Source of the DNA: Dendrophyllia cribrosa
Lineage: Eukaryota > Cnidaria > Anthozoa > Scleractinia > Dendrophylliidae
NCBI GenBank assembly: GCA_024195265.1
Contig: JAJLRJ010000010.1
Span: forward strand, 27,872,298-27,936,297
DNA length: 64,000 bases
Reading direction: 5' to 3'
Shown piece by piece: positions 1 through 12,600 of the stretch. Made by a program: the position numbers and the translations under genes. The notes under the pieces were generated by a model that was not told the DNA's origin, ran no database searches, and saw nothing but the letters and a program-made list of their open reading frames with translations. Within the stretch, counting starts at the first letter, position 1; every line of letters starts with the position of its first letter.

Positions 1-181
1 AGCCTGTCGTTGTTTTCTTCTTTAGATTACTTACTGAACACTTAGTACATATTGTCTTGCGAACGGTTAGGGAAACCTAACAATTTACTGGGTTTACCCC
101 TGCGACGAACTTGCAATATTTCTGGATAACTCCTCCCTAGTTGGTTATACAAATATTAATTACTCTTTTATTCATTTAAAG

Positions 182-589
182 CTGACAGAGGAGAACTCAG
201 TGAAGGTCTCTGACGTTGGCGTATCTAAACCTACAACAGACATCACAGGCACTCTGGCGGGCACCCCTATTTATATCGCACCAGAAGTGTTCCATTCCGA
301 GGTATATGACTGCAAAGCAGACATCTACAGTTTGGGGATAATGTTGTGGGAGATGTGGTATGGAAAGCAGGCCTTTTCTAACGTCCATGCACCAAATTTG
401 GAAGCTTTTTTTAGCTTGGTGGATGAAGACTGCCGTCCAGAAGATGTGAAAGGTTGCGAGCAGCCTCCTCTCCGCTGGAAACAGCTGATGAACCAGTGTT
501 GGGACAGAGATCCAAAGAAACGTCCCACAGCTGGAAAATGTTACGAGGAAGTAATTACACTGATTTCAGAAATTGTAAGCCCATTGTGA
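182..589 (+). CDS. DSTYK-like: DSTYK-like kinase, last coding exon of locus A (partial gene)
   Basis: This exon encodes the C-terminal half of a protein kinase domain. It runs from just before the DFG-equivalent motif (here Asp-Val-Gly in SDVGVSK) through the APE motif, the F-helix (DIYSLGIMLWEM) and the CWDRDP/RP motif near the end of the C-lobe, and stops at TGA 587-589. The exon follows a CAG-like acceptor (tttaaag) in phase 0. It aligns without gaps with the last exon of locus C (54945-55352), with about 10 differences over 129 residues by my count. DSTYK proteins (dual Ser/Thr and Tyr kinases) also carry a non-Phe residue in this motif and a similar TPIxxAPE segment. The rest of the gene lies left of the window, so its N-terminus is unknown. 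It shows no frameshift and may belong to a functional gene. Confidence 0.88.
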   Translation: MTEENSVKVSDVGVSKPTTDITGTLAGTPIYIAPEVFHSEVYDCKADIYSLGIMLWEMWYGKQAFSNVHAPNLEAFFSLVDEDCRPEDVKGCEQPPLRWKQLMNQCWDRDPKKRPTAGKCYEEVITLISEIVSPL

Positions 590-1946
590 CTTTCATTAGT
601 TAAGTCCTGCAAAAGGACTGTACCCTCCTAATAGGCCCTCTAATATGGAAATCCGCATGAGTGTCGTAGCCGCGAGTTACAAGCCCGAGAGAGGAATGAG
701 GCAATTCCTCGCATTCATCCACCAATATTGTACTTTCCTCTCCCAACGTCTCTCGCTGACTCGCCTTAGTATCGCAACTAGCATACGACACGTGTGCGAA
801 ATCTGAATAGTAGCGGCCTGCCTGCTGACAGGGACTCAGTGACATTTGTTTTAATTTTTAATCGCCAATAGAGTTTCAGGTCAAAGAATTGTATAAATTG
901 GATCGAGCCGTTAATCAGTTAAATGTATACTCTTGAAGTAAAGAAGTAAACGAGAGTACACCTCTTGAAATTCAAACATAAACAGATTTTATATATGAAG
1001 GGGTTAGTTTCCAAAGAAACTGCAGTGCTGCGTCGGTGAGGGAGCGAAACATGAAAATTTGGTTTTATCAACTGAGTTTATTACTAGGTAAATTGGCCAC
1101 AATCATTAACAGCTGAAGTTTCGAGCGCTCGCCCTTCATCAGAGCGAATTAAGGAATTGTTTTTGTGTGTGGTGTATATATCGAAAGGTGGAGCTACGGA
1201 AGTGGTCTGTGGCCTTTCCAGTTACATCGAGGGTAACACAGAAAGTCCTAAACATATAGAGCAGAAATTGATCTTCCAAATCAGATAATAGTTTTGTGCA
1301 TTATTCAGACGCACTTTTTAAACGACTGCAGGTTTGGAGGAAAGTGAAAAGTTTTAGCGTATTTCTTTGAAATGTTTTCGTTGCTTTCGTGCCTTAAAAA
1401 CCTTAGGTTGAATGTGGAACTTTAATCAATATTCTGCAGGTATTCAGTCCAATCAAGGTCCGACGTTGTAGTTATTAAACCAAACCTGTTAATGATAGAC
1501 TATCTAAAACCCATTTTCTGGTCTGTGACTAACTAACCAAGGGAAACCGTGATCTAGTGACACTATGAGCCTACTTAGACCGGGGTTTAGGTCATTCAAT
1601 GGACCTCCACAGCTGTTTATAAGTGGATCATTTTAAGAAGAAAAATATGTTTACAACCTGTGCTATATGCCTACTGGACACCGTTTACAGTATTAAGCGT
1701 TTAAATAATAGCCAGATTGAAATTTGTTTAGACCGCGGTGTTGTTGAACACCGTCTAAACTTCGTTTAAATAACCGGCCCTATGACTTACTTGCTTCCTT
1801 TGTCAGCATTGTCAGCATTCCTTTGTCAGCATTGCAGAGATCAAAATTTCAGATGTGGGTATCTTGAAATGATATCTGAGCAAGTTGGAAAAAACAACAA
1901 GTATAATAGTTGTTCATGACATGATAATTATTGTTTATGTTTGCAG
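590..1946. other. Intergenic region between locus A kinase and NCK-like copy 1
   Basis: No coding exon was recognised. The first 550 bases match 55353-55920 closely, so they belong to the duplicated block. After about 1150 the two copies have unrelated sequence until the NCK acceptor. A short direct repeat (cctttgtcagcattg) lies at 1798-1842. Any 5' untranslated exon or promoter of the NCK-like gene must lie here, but I cannot place it. Confidence 0.5.
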
Positions 1947-3954
1947 ATGCCATGTATGAATTCCATTGCTAAGTATGACTGCACGACGACACCGACTGAC
2001 CAATCCTTCATTAAAACAAACCAGAACCTAAAGTTACTCGACGACAACAAGTCTGCATGGCAATTGGGGAACTCAAAATGTGAAACCGACCACATACCTT
2101 CCAAAAAGGCCAACGAAGAGTTTTTAAACAGACCAGAACAAAAAGATATTCCCGAAATTGGGACAGTCATACAATCGGGCGAATACCTTGATCCTCAGGG
2201 TTTTCTCACCAGGATCGAAACTGTGATCGCAACATGCGCATTTCTGCCAGAAGATGAGGATGAACTTGCTTTGCAAAAAGCGGACAGAGTAACAGTTCTC
2301 GAAAAGGGAGACGAGGGCAGGTGGAAAGGTCGTGTCGGAAAAAAAATAGGTTGGTTTCCAGCAAATTATATACAGATGGAAGACGAAAGCACTAAACAGG
2401 TATCGGGCTCACAGCCTGCCCGTCCATTGGCGGACAATCCTGAGAATCATGGAACAGTCAAAAAGTCAAGCGAACACCTTGTTCCTAAGAATCCCCTGAA
2501 CAATGCTGAAACTGTGATCGCGAAAAACGCATTTCTGCCACAACATGAGGATGATCTTGCTTTCAAAAAGGGGGACAGCGTAAACGTTCTTGAAAAGCGA
2601 GAAGACGGCTGGTGGAAAGGTCGTGTCCAACAAAAAGAAGGTTGGTTTCCGTCAAGTTACATACTAGAGGAAAAGGAAAGCACCAAGCCGGCCTCGAATA
2701 TAGAGCCCGCTAGTGCACTGGTCAACCAGTCGTCAAGAAAAGTAATTGTGCAGGAACATCAGAAACCTCCATTTTCGAGTAAAAAGTGGTTCTGGGGAAG
2801 CATTACAAGAGTCGATGCAGAAAAGCTTATGAACGAAACTGCCGCTGTTGGAGACTTTCTAGTGAGAGAAAGTAAATCTAAGGTAGGGTGACAAAAACTG
2901 ATTTGATGATATTTTGTACCTTCAAGTTTCAATGCCTTTATATTTAATTATTCAATACGCATAATGGCAATCAGTGCTTTTTTCAAATACATTTCCATAC
3001 AATATCATTTTCATTATATTGGTTCTGCCTGGGAATCCTAAAATGGCTTAGTATTCCAGCCACAAAGGGGTGAGTTGAGGAGTAGTCATTCTTTTACCTA
3101 CTTTTAAGTAATCGATAACAAGAAAGGTTACTTTATAGAAACTCTGTTTCTGAACAGTTACTTGCACTTTTTTGTCTTCCACTTTTATTTCGCATGAATC
3201 GTCAAGGTAGATTTAAATGCTCATGTGCAAGTGAGATGTCCTTAAGAACTTAATGATAAACATGACTGATGCTTAAAAAAATGAACGGAGTAGTTTTGAT
3301 CAAGACGACTAGGACCCCTGGGTTCAAAACGTTTTAGCAAGATACACTGGCAAAACCCTATCCATTTAAGAAGATATGCAAGGTGAAGGGGGAAATTGGC
3401 GGGATTATTTTCCTGTGAGATTTATCGAACCACCTCTTTTGCTCTTCACGGTTAGTCATCCCGAGTACACAACGTATCGCAGAACATTCCTCGCAATTTT
3501 TGTTTTCACGAACATTTCCCGTTGTCACTCGCTAAGCGACTTGAAAAATCGCTCTTCAGGGTTAGTCATCCCTTTCCGGTTGTAAGTAGCTAACGACTTG
3601 AAAAATCGCTCTTCAGGGTTAGTCATCCCGGGTACACAACGTATCGCAGAACATTCCTGACATTCTGACATTCTGTGGAAAATGCTGATCTAATGCTATA
3701 GATAATGTCATATGTATGATGTGTAAACCATTAAGTTGTTGTTTTTACAGAAGGGTGCTTACGCCGTTTCTTTAAAAGCTGTAGGCAAAATCAAGCATTT
3801 TGTGGTGACATTGCAAGATGGAAAAGTTAAAGGTGGCGCCAACATTAACTTCAACTCATTAGAGGAGTTTATAGAGCATTTCAAGACATTTCCCATATTT
3901 ACTGAAGCCGGCAATAAGATGTTTCTTGTAAAACCATTTGAAAAGAGCGCCTAG
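1947..3954 (+). CDS. NCK-like: NCK-like SH3-SH3-SH3-SH2 adaptor, copy 1 (two coding exons)
   Basis: NCK adaptors couple tyrosine-phosphorylated proteins, through the SH2 domain, to actin regulators and kinases, through SH3 domains, in the cytosol. Coding exons 1947-2882 and 3751-3954 join in phase 0 (AAG/gtaggg ... tttttacag/AAG) to give 379 residues, close to the 377 of vertebrate NCK1. Order: degenerate SH3-1 (about 5-58), SH3-2 (92-144), SH3-3 (188-240) and SH2 (281-end) with an intact FLVRES phosphotyrosine-binding strand. The start is the ATG directly after the acceptor (ttgcag/ATG), so a 5' untranslated exon is likely upstream. Compared with copy 2, the ALYDY-position Tyr is Cys (97) in SH3-2 and Asn (194) in SH3-3, and the first Trp of the WW pair in SH3-2 is Arg (125). 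These changes should weaken proline-peptide binding. The SH2 looks sound. Confidence 0.88.
2883..3750 (+). other. Intron of NCK-like copy 1 with a private minisatellite
   Basis: GT-AG intron splitting the SH2 domain. It matches the intron of copy 2 (57664-58218), except that about 3380-3700 here has no counterpart there. That stretch holds a degenerate direct repeat built on cgctcttcagggttagtcat and acacaacgtatcgcagaaca, each seen two or three times. No coding content was recognised. Confidence 0.7.
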
Positions 3955-6900
3955 AAATAATATTTAAGGAATGTACGATATAAAAATACAATACCTGCAG
4001 CAAGACACTTCACAACGAACGATTTAAAAAAAATAAGTGGTCTTCGTGTAATATGGTAAAAATTAAGTTGGACAATTGTAGTGATACATAGATGTGTTTT
4101 TTTTTTTCTTTTTTCGTCTTTTTTTTGCTTCCGATGAAATGTAAAAAGAATTAAAGGAAGACACATCTTAAGAGTAAACAATTATGTAGCAGTGATCGGG
4201 ATGTGTCACTGTACTTGCACTAAATATTAGCTGTATAGAATAGGGAATTCAGACTCATAACCGGAATCCTCGAAGACAAAAGATGTAACTGATTTATAAG
4301 ACGAAACAATTATGTGGCAGTGATGGTGATGTGCCACTTTACTTACTATGTAATTTTTGTATAGCACAGGGAACCCAGATTCACTGGAATCCTCGAAGGC
4401 TAAAATATAAGGATTTATAAACAAAACAATTATGCAGCAGTGATGGTGGTGTGCCACTTACAACATATTACTTACAACATATTTTTTGTATAGCACAGGG
4501 AACTCAGACTCACTGGAATCCTCGAAGACTAAAATATAAGGCTTTATAACACAAAACAATTATGTAGCTGTGATCGTGATGTGCCACTGTACTTACTACT
4601 AATATTACCTCTGTACATTACATAAGTCCAAACTCACTGGTTTCCTCGAACGAGAAAAAATATAAAGATGTATATTGGATTCTGTAGTTTAACTTTTGAT
4701 ATTATATCGAAATGGTTAGCAAATTATATTAACAGCCATTTAAGTGTACATACTCATTAAATGATGTCTATGTGTTGTTTCTAGACTGTTTTATGGCATC
4801 TAACCAGCATTGTAGCGAGTTCTGCTTTTCTGGTTTTGTCTTCATCTTGTGAAATACAAAGGAGAAATCATATTTCGAAGACAGTCCGACGAAAAACACT
4901 AAAACATACCTTCAATCGATCCCAGCCGCCTCATAACTTCGCTCGAAGTACAGCGAAGATTTTCTTTTCTACCAATCTTCAATTTAGTTCCAAACTGCAA
5001 CCATCGTACTCTGGGTACCAGAGGTTCTCTCAGTCGGCTCGCTTTCGTGAAAATATAAGAGACATAAGATGTGTTTAATATGAGAGATTAGAGCACTGCA
5101 CGAGAAATGTCTCTGGCACCCAGGGTACAGCGATGGTATTGTGAAGACGAAAACGAAAACCAGAAAACTCGAACCTTTCTGGAATGACTACCGGTGGTCG
5201 TTGGTATTGGGTTAGTAACCAAAATCTTCTGTACAAAATCCTCTTTCCCTGAAGGGAAACTTCAAAAACTGGAATACCCAGGAAACGCTTTGTCGACATT
5301 CGGCAACAAGTGTTTACGAATGTTTGCATGTCTGCATGCTCCAAAGCGATCGTGAAAATTCTTTTCATAGTACAATGACTACAATGGCAATTAACATAAA
5401 GCTGCGGTCACGCACATGTAACACGTTTAATGTTTATTCAAAAGTGCACAAATATGTAGAATGTAGTTAAAGGAGAAAGTCCTGAAATAAACCATCTGTC
5501 AACAAATAATACGGCAATGAAACTTTGGAAGACGAATGCAAAAGTCCCTTATACTTATAACTGTATTTCGCGCCCTTAAAATGATTCAATGCACTTGAAA
5601 TTTGCAGCGGTCGTGCATTACAAGTATAACTTCAGATCAAAATAGATCAAAAGATTTTAAAAAAATTTTCATCGACTAGTTTTTAAATAAACGCTTCTCT
5701 AACAAAAGTGTTACTTCTGTGAGTAGAATGAGCATATTTGAGACATTGCTTCTGATCACATCAACTGAAATCTAGTGAAGCAAACAGGATGAAACCTTCA
5801 AGGAATGTAGTTTTATGGCACATGAATAATATATAGTGAAAATTATTGTTTCAATTTGTCAGGAAAACGCTGGTATCGACGAAATAACAGAAAGTAATGC
5901 GAATCTTTAAATTTTTGATTGAAAATATTCAACCCAATTTTATTCGAAAACGCTCTCATAGAATTTTTTCAAACTTTGCAGTCTTGAAGACATACATCTA
6001 GACTATAAGAGGCATACAGTCATTTTAAAAGTTTAGGTCTAGATGTTGAGAAAATTACTAATATGCAAAAACCATGACGTCATCAGATCGTTGTTATGGT
6101 AACACCGATGTCATTCAAATCTACTTTTTTGGAAAGTTCATTTTATTTCTAGTATATGTGTGAAGCAGCTTGCCTGACCGAGCTCAGACAGTGAAGTATC
6201 AGCCGTTCAAAGTTGGGATGTTGTGTCGCCAAAAAACCCAGTCGAGCCACCTTAAAGCGGGAGTTCGAAATCAGCTTGGTCGCTACACCGTATGCATGAA
6301 GCAACTAAAGTGTGGGAATTACTGAAACCATCGTAAGGCATGTAGGAATTTTTTATTTTTTTTAGTTTTGAATAACTTTTTTTTTATATATATATACCTT
6401 ACAATACAGTTTCTTACATTACTTGGGTTACAGTTACTCATACTACAAACAATATGCTGACTTACTTACAATAGGATTACTTACGATACATTACGTATGC
6501 GTACAATTTTTATTTTCGATTAGTTTTGAATAACTTTATTAGCATTACAAGCCTTTACGTTTACATTTGCATAAAAAACACACTAATGAGCTTTTTAAGA
6601 AAACAACAAGGTAACAAATTATAATTACAGAAAATTGAATTGACGCTGACTCACACATCAGAACAGAATTCAACATAAAGGGATAGGCGTACACCGGTAA
6701 TAACTGCTTGGACATGGAACATACAAAATCGATCAACGAGGAGGGACTGAGAGATTGTGTTAAAGAAAGCCGTACGAAGAGAGCAGTGATGTACTGTGGG
6801 AATTTTTTTTTTAAGAATCAAGAAGTGATTATTTCTTTGGAACAACGCTATCTTATTTTATGCAGGAAAAGTAGCCTGTATAACAGGCCTCCCTTTTGGG

Positions 6901-8138
6901 GATAGGGAGAAAAGAAAAGCCGCGAGTGAAGCGAGAGGAAGGGCTGTTTCCAGCCGAGTAGTAAAAGAGGAGAAGGCTTGAGTTATTGTAGTTTCTCTCC
7001 CAACACCCCCCCCCCCCCCCCCCCCCCCCCTTTCACTTCTACAATCACTTGCAAAAATAGTTGAGACACTGCATAAAAACCGCAATTCTACAAATTTAAC
7101 ACTTTAATAATAATTAAACATTGAATGCTCTCCCCTCCCTTGTCAATGTTGTCTGAATGTCGGAATTCCATTCAATCTGTAAGCGAAACAACTTTGAAAG
7201 GGGGAACGGGGCGTAGAAGGAAACTAAGTTGTTTATTTTTCAAATTCTTATCCTTTTTTTTAAGGAAAACCCGCTTTTTTGAGAGACTGTTCCAACCATT
7301 TTGCAACTGGTTGTAGATTGCGCTTGTTACGCAGACTGTTGTTGAAAATAATGTAACATAACCAATCAGGGCACATACTGATGATAAAGTGATGTTTAGT
7401 TGAGTGTCTAAGTAACGATTGCTTTAACTTTGCATTGCTGCATTGCTGCTTTGCATTGCTGCTGCATTGCTGCTATGATTGGCAAAAAAATATCGCGCCA
7501 CTTTTTCAACAATCAGAATTGAAATCAAATCAGTTCAATTTGTAACTTGTTTGCACGCGTTTTCCCGCGCTTGGCGCTGTTACATGTATTTTCTTCGAAT
7601 TTTGATTGATTGGTTCCGATTGGTTTCTCTGCGTCTGTTGTGATCAGCCAGAGTGATTACTTTGGTTTTGGTTTTACGACTCTCAACTGAAAGCCGCTCT
7701 ATATTTTAAAACGAGGAATTAGTTGGGGAGTGACAAAAAATAACGACCTCGTTGCTTTATGAGGGTTTTGTGTGTATGTGTGTGTTTTTTAAGATAGCAA
7801 CCGATTCCGATGCTATAGCCTGCGTTGATGCCGGGATTCCGGATTTGTGTGGGAGGAAAGTGTTTGCATTGCAGTATAGCAGCGAAAACGGGCGGCGACG
7901 TCGCCCGCAGTTTGCAGTTCTGCCGCCAAAACTTCATCCTCGCGTTAACATTCCTACCGCCGCTTCCGCAAGCTACAGAGCTAAAAGATAAATTTGTGCA
8001 ATAATATCTCGACACGCCGTTTTTAATTGTCAAACCATCAAATAGGACTCAGATGCATTATTACTTATATTAAAATGTTATTCAATTCGCTTGGTGCTAT
8101 AATTATGCGTAATAGAAGCAATATTTTGTTGAATTTTA
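3955..8138. repeat. 3' flank of NCK-like copy 1: repeat-rich, duplicated elsewhere in the window
   Basis: No gene was recognised. About 3990-5360 and 6253-7800 recur at about 59585-61215 and again at 62075-64000. The block includes a 127-bp minisatellite (4233-4650), LINE-tail-like AT-rich sequence (6340-6560), a poly-C run near 7009-7030 and a degraded copy of the GAGCAGTTTTCAA MITE ending near 7700. The stretch 5360-6252 is missing from the copy at 60748-60762 and is either an insertion here or a deletion there. Confidence 0.65.
4233..4650. repeat. Minisatellite of about 127 bp, four units
   Basis: Four imperfect units follow each other. Each contains tagcacagggaac or a variant, then agactcactggaatcctcga, an AT-rich part (aaaatataagg), caattatg and a gcagtgat...gtgccac segment. 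Related units occur at about 59830-60110 and 62078-62250, downstream of NCK-like copy 2. Function unknown. Confidence 0.7.
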
Positions 8139-8433
8139 GCCCGTGAACAGGCCTCCTTGTGGGGGTATGACGAAAGTAGATAGCGGCGAAAAGAAAACTC
8201 GCGAGGGAAAGTCGGCGAGCAAAGCGAGCCGCGGGAAAACTGGGGAGAGGAGAAGAGGCGGGAAGGCCTGTGGACAAACCATTGATGCCGCCGTTCCAGA
8301 TCACCAACTGTGCACTAGATTCTAGTGCAAACGCTGATTGGTCAGATCACCGACTGTTGACACATTCTGTTGACAAGTTTGCGGTCATTTTGATATCCCC
8401 CGACATGCGATCAAAATTTGCACATCGCACCGC

Positions 8434-8800
8434 AAAATAGAAACATATCTGACGGCCGGTTCTCAGTCGATCAGTTTGAAAAAGCATTGGGCGATTCTCT
8501 GAGGGATTTCCCTCATATTACAGGTTTAAAAGAAGGGCAGAAACGCTGCTTGAAGTCTTTAGCGGAGAAACATATTTGGCATTCTTCCGACTGGATTTGG
8601 AAAAAGTTTAATCTTTCAAATTCTCCCTCGTGTCCTGAAAGAGCTGTTGAAGTTGGAAAGAACGACCGTTATTGTTGTAACGCCACTAGTTTCCATTATG
8701 AAGGATCAGGTCGAGGAGATGACACGTTTGGAACTCAAAGCATTTGCTATTGGTTTAGGGGAAGAAGACGCTGAGAAAGAACTACGCGCATGGTTTTAAA
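8434..8800 (+). pseudogene. RecQ-like DNA helicase fragment
   Basis: The sequence reads as the start of a RecQ-type helicase core: a GLKEGQKRCL-type stretch in one frame, then, after a frameshift near 8570, a Walker A motif (LPTGFGKSLIFQ) and a TPLVSIMKDQVEEM motif in another frame, ending at a TAA stop near 8800. ATP-dependent RecQ helicases unwind DNA, but this piece covers only the first motifs and is shifted in frame, so it cannot make a helicase. It sits inside the 11-bp-TSD element at 8139-9636 and looks captured. Confidence 0.75.
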
Positions 8801-9164
8801 TGGGGTAGACAGACCCACACGACTCTTGTTGTGTGACCATTGTATTGTTTTAAGCCTTCAAGCATGTCTTTAAGCGACTCTCTATAAAAATAGACGGGCT
8901 AAAAACTAGTATCACTCATCGCTAAAAAGTATTTAAAAAGCATAAAGCTTTCCCAGTAAAACGTAAGAGAGAAATGCGCCTTTAGATCACAGTTATGAAT
9001 TTGTTCTCTTCGATGATATTGATCTTTTGATCTCGGATGAATATCTCTCAGATTTAATGCTGCACAAAGTCGTTAGAATTATATTTCTCTATGCCGTTGT
9101 TTGGTTCAAGCTCTAATTGGCATACATTGCGGTTTCTCTGGCTCACGTTTATTGCAAGATAAAT

Positions 9165-9345
9165 ACTACAACAACAACAACAAAAAGTCTTTATTTTCAA
9201 AAAAAAAGTTACATTTTAGCTGCCCGCGTTTAGCAAAGGCTATTCTAGGAGGGCAGATTAAAGAAAAGTACATGGAGAAAGTTATAAATACTAATCGGCT
9301 AAATACTAAATAATCGGCTAAATACTAAATACTAATCGGCTAAAG
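9165..9345 (-). mobile_element. LINE 3' end with (TTG)n tail, truncated
   Basis: On the plus strand this begins with a (CAA)n run followed by aaaaagtctttatt and a block (ttttagctgcccgcgtttag) that recurs at 19888-20010. Read on the minus strand it is the 3' end of a non-LTR retrotransposon with an AATAAAGACTTTTTG(TTG)n tail. The last part carries short direct repeats of taatcggctaaatact. Confidence 0.6.
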
Positions 9346-9639
9346 TTTGTTATCGCTTTGAAAGTGTAAGGATCGTTAAATTTCTCACGCCGTGATTATT
9401 CTTTTCCCGCGACTTGTCATTTTCACGTGCGCGACTATTTACATTCCAATGCAACCAACTACTGATAATGATCTTGTTGACAGATAATCGACAGGTTAAT
9501 TACAAAAGGGCGGAATGGCGGCCTCAATAATTTGTCGACAGGCTCTTCTCCTCCTTTTTCCTTTTACCCACCCCATCCCCGTTCGCCGTTTTTTTTTTTC
9601 GCCCTATATCCCACCAGAGAGCCTGTTTACAGGCTAGTT

Positions 9640-12600
9640 GAATTTTAACACAAAGTTTGCCATTTCAAGTCGTTTTAACTTCCTTAAGTACAATTTGATG
9701 CTTGGCAAATTTATATTTCTAATCCAGACAAATTGATCGACTAAGGATTTCTTTCGACAACGAGTGATTTTGTCGTTTTGCTCTTGGGGAAGTTACAGAC
9801 AGAAACAAGCTTTCTGTTTACAAAAAAAAAAAATTCAGATATTTATCACATGCAATAAGGAATTTGACTAGCTGCGTCCAAACACTGAATTTGTTTCCTT
9901 ATTCCAAAATACTATTCATAGTGAGTATACTGGTGGTGTCAGAATTGTTATTGTACTATAGTGTGGTACCTGAATGGCAACAAATATCAGTGGACCGACG
10001 GTTGTGAAGCAAAATACGTTATATTTTGTAATGCGAGTAAGATATGCTATTGTAATTGTTAAGCAATTTTCGGTCTAAATGACGCAGGAAATAGCAAGTT
10101 AGACAGTTTAGTGTATTTCTGGGTTTCCTTAGCTAGGAAGGAAGAAAACATTTGCTAACTCAGTCCTACAGTGCGTGACTGTCATTGCAAGCTCTCTGAA
10201 CAGAAAGCTGATGATAAGCTTAACTAAAACGAAAGGTCGGAAGCACAAGAATTAAGATTAACGACCAGGCTATTTTTTTCAATTTTAGCAATTGCCAAAA
10301 ACAGTAGTACGCAACCGTCTGCACAGTACATTTAGACCGTACAAAAACTCACACAAACAACTTTTTTTCGGTCTAGAATAACTGATATGACTAATTTCCA
10401 AATATAATACACCTGTTGCATATCGAAAATTTCCCGTGAAATTGATATGGAAATCAAAATCGCAAAAAACACACAAACATCTTTGCATAAGACGATGCGA
10501 GTGAAGTTAGAACTATAAAATCCAAGTATTATTTTGCTTACATAAAATCAATTTTCAACCTATGCAATGAATGAACAAACACATAAAAATGGACAACAAA
10601 ATCTTCTTTTGAAAAATGTTATTCAAATATCCATTAGTTTATGTTTAAAAGCAAAACGCGTACCATTTGTAGCGCATCGAGGCCGAGCTGTCTTCGATGA
10701 AATTCAAGAAATGGATACGACTGAATTTGAGCACGTTTTATAGACATTTTTCCAAAACTAACGAGAACACAAAGAAAAAGTCAATCACAGATTGATATTA
10801 ACATAAATTCCCATCGAAAAATGTAATTTGTTTTACCTTTAAGTCTCTCGACTGCTTGGAAATTCGTTAAATCTCCGCTTCTTCTTCTTCCTCGCATTGA
10901 TAAAAACGTATGAAGATCCTCGAAGCAAGATTTTATCCCTGGAATCTCTTCTTTTTCCACTATAGCGCCTTCTGAGTATCCCTTAATTAGTCTCCTTGTC
11001 TTGAGTAGCAAACCGCGAAAAAAGGCTGGGAAAAACGATTGTTTTGAACGGTTTTCTCTGCTATTATGATTTTACAAACGGTTTTCTCCGCTATTATTAA
11101 AAACACAGAAAAGGTGTTTGCTGCAGCTGGCGTGACATCGGCCGTGTAGTCGCGGGAAAAACAAAGCCTCGGTTTCAAAATTGCTAAAATCCCGGCTGTT
11201 GCGTGACGTCATACGCACATGTTTTGCGTCATCATACGCGTCCGCGAGCTAGCCTTGCGCGACGCACACATAGACAGATGCACCCGCGAAACATTCCGCT
11301 AGCCATGATCAAGAAAAATGACGGGCATAGGTTCTATGAGTATGGAGCTCCGCGAGCGGGCCTTAGACGTGCGAGAACTCCGCTATAATATCAACTAGCA
11401 CTTACAGAAAATATTTATACCTGAAAATGTTAGTGGCGCGACGGTGGTTAAGGAAACTTTATATTTATGCAGTGGTAGATCTATGGGAGGGTGCGGGCAA
11501 TTTAGTCTAGGATATGTATCACTTTCAGAGTTTCCTTAAGCAACAAGGCTGAAAAACAAACATATAATATAGCTTCTCAAACTCATAAACAATTCATGAA
11601 GTTTGTACAAAGAAATCAGCTTGACGGTGATTCGAAAACCAGATCTTATTAGCATAGATTTTGGCGATTTTATTTATTCGTTTTCTCTGTAATTGATGAT
11701 CTGATTTAGTTTGAAAAGCTATTTTACACACGAGGAAGAGAGCATCAGGATTTCCAAACACCGAGAAATGGGTTGAAAAAGAGAGGCGGAATTTCTTGCA
11801 AACTTGACTTATAAACCTACATTGCAAACTTCTCTATACCCTGTGTGCAAAGGTTTTATTTTAGGGTAACTTCGCTATATATAGAGAGCGCCTTGAATAT
11901 TAATCTGAGTGCATTGGATGCTACAGTGTTCTTACAACTACTGACTGACCGTGTTGACCAGTTCTGGTGTCACGTTGCTCACATGAGCTTATAGACACAA
12001 GCACGTTCAAGCTTAAAGGGACACTGTCCCCCCGAAATAGCACAATTTTGCTTAGCTTATTCCCACGTTATATCGATCGCCAAATGCCACGAAATATCTA
12101 ACTTAGTGGTACAAAAAGATTCTATATATAGAGCAAAACAAACGTAGTAGTTTGCAGATTAAGTGTAGGATTGCAAGGATTGAAGTGGATAACAGTTCAT
12201 GAAATTTGATTTATTGACAGGCGGTTTATTTGACTTTTATAGCCGTTGTTTTGTCTGTTGTGTTCAAAACCAGAATTCTTAGATGAGAAAATCGTGGAAA
12301 TACACTGTAGTGGGATAATACTAAGAGAGATTTTATTTAGCTCTGGAAATCGGTAGATTAGGGATTAAGTGTTGTCACTGAAATAGTTTAATTTTAACAA
12401 AATCAACAAAACGCGAACCACGAACCAATTTTCTGTAGTTATATAAACTTAAAATCAGCTTCAATGCAAACAACAACAACAACGTTTATTCATACTGTAA
12501 AGTTACAAAGATGTATACATAATATATAAATTAAAAATAGATACAGTAGCTGGTTACCCAAAATAACTAAGAAGCTAAAAACGCAAAACACAGAAAAATG

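Larger units (their letters stand above)
8139..9636. mobile_element. Putative MULE-like (Pack-type) transposon with captured RecQ helicase fragment
   Basis: The element is flanked by a perfect 11-bp direct repeat, GTTGAATTTTA (8128-8138 and 9637-9647), in the range typical of Mutator-like target duplications. Its ends are imperfect inverted repeats around aacaggc (left gcccgtgaacaggcctcc, right gcctgtttacaggcta). The interior holds a RecQ-like helicase fragment and a LINE 3' tail, and no transposase was seen. A related end sequence (ataacaggcctccc) lies near 6885. Assignment to MULE rests on TSD length and gene capture only. Confidence 0.5.

Noticed and set aside
858..860. Protein residues 858-860 of locus C (DVG in place of DFG) as proof of a pseudokinase
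   Set aside because: The metal-binding Asp is kept, as are the lysine, HRD and APE motifs, and DSTYK relatives also vary at the Phe. Inactivity is not supported. (Coordinates here are protein residues.)
200..3954. Kinase and NCK exons as one fused gene
   Set aside because: The kinase exon has a clear stop at 587-589 and the NCK exon starts with its own ATG after an acceptor; a read-through fusion would need an unseen donor inside the kinase exon.
4227..4457. His-rich ORF on the minus strand
   Set aside because: It is a translation of the 127-bp minisatellite.
4233..4650. CRISPR-like array
   Set aside because: The units are long, imperfect and contiguous without unique spacers, in a eukaryotic setting.
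8143..8325. Charged ORF as a gene
   Set aside because: It lies in the subterminal repeat of the 11-bp-TSD element and has low-complexity composition.
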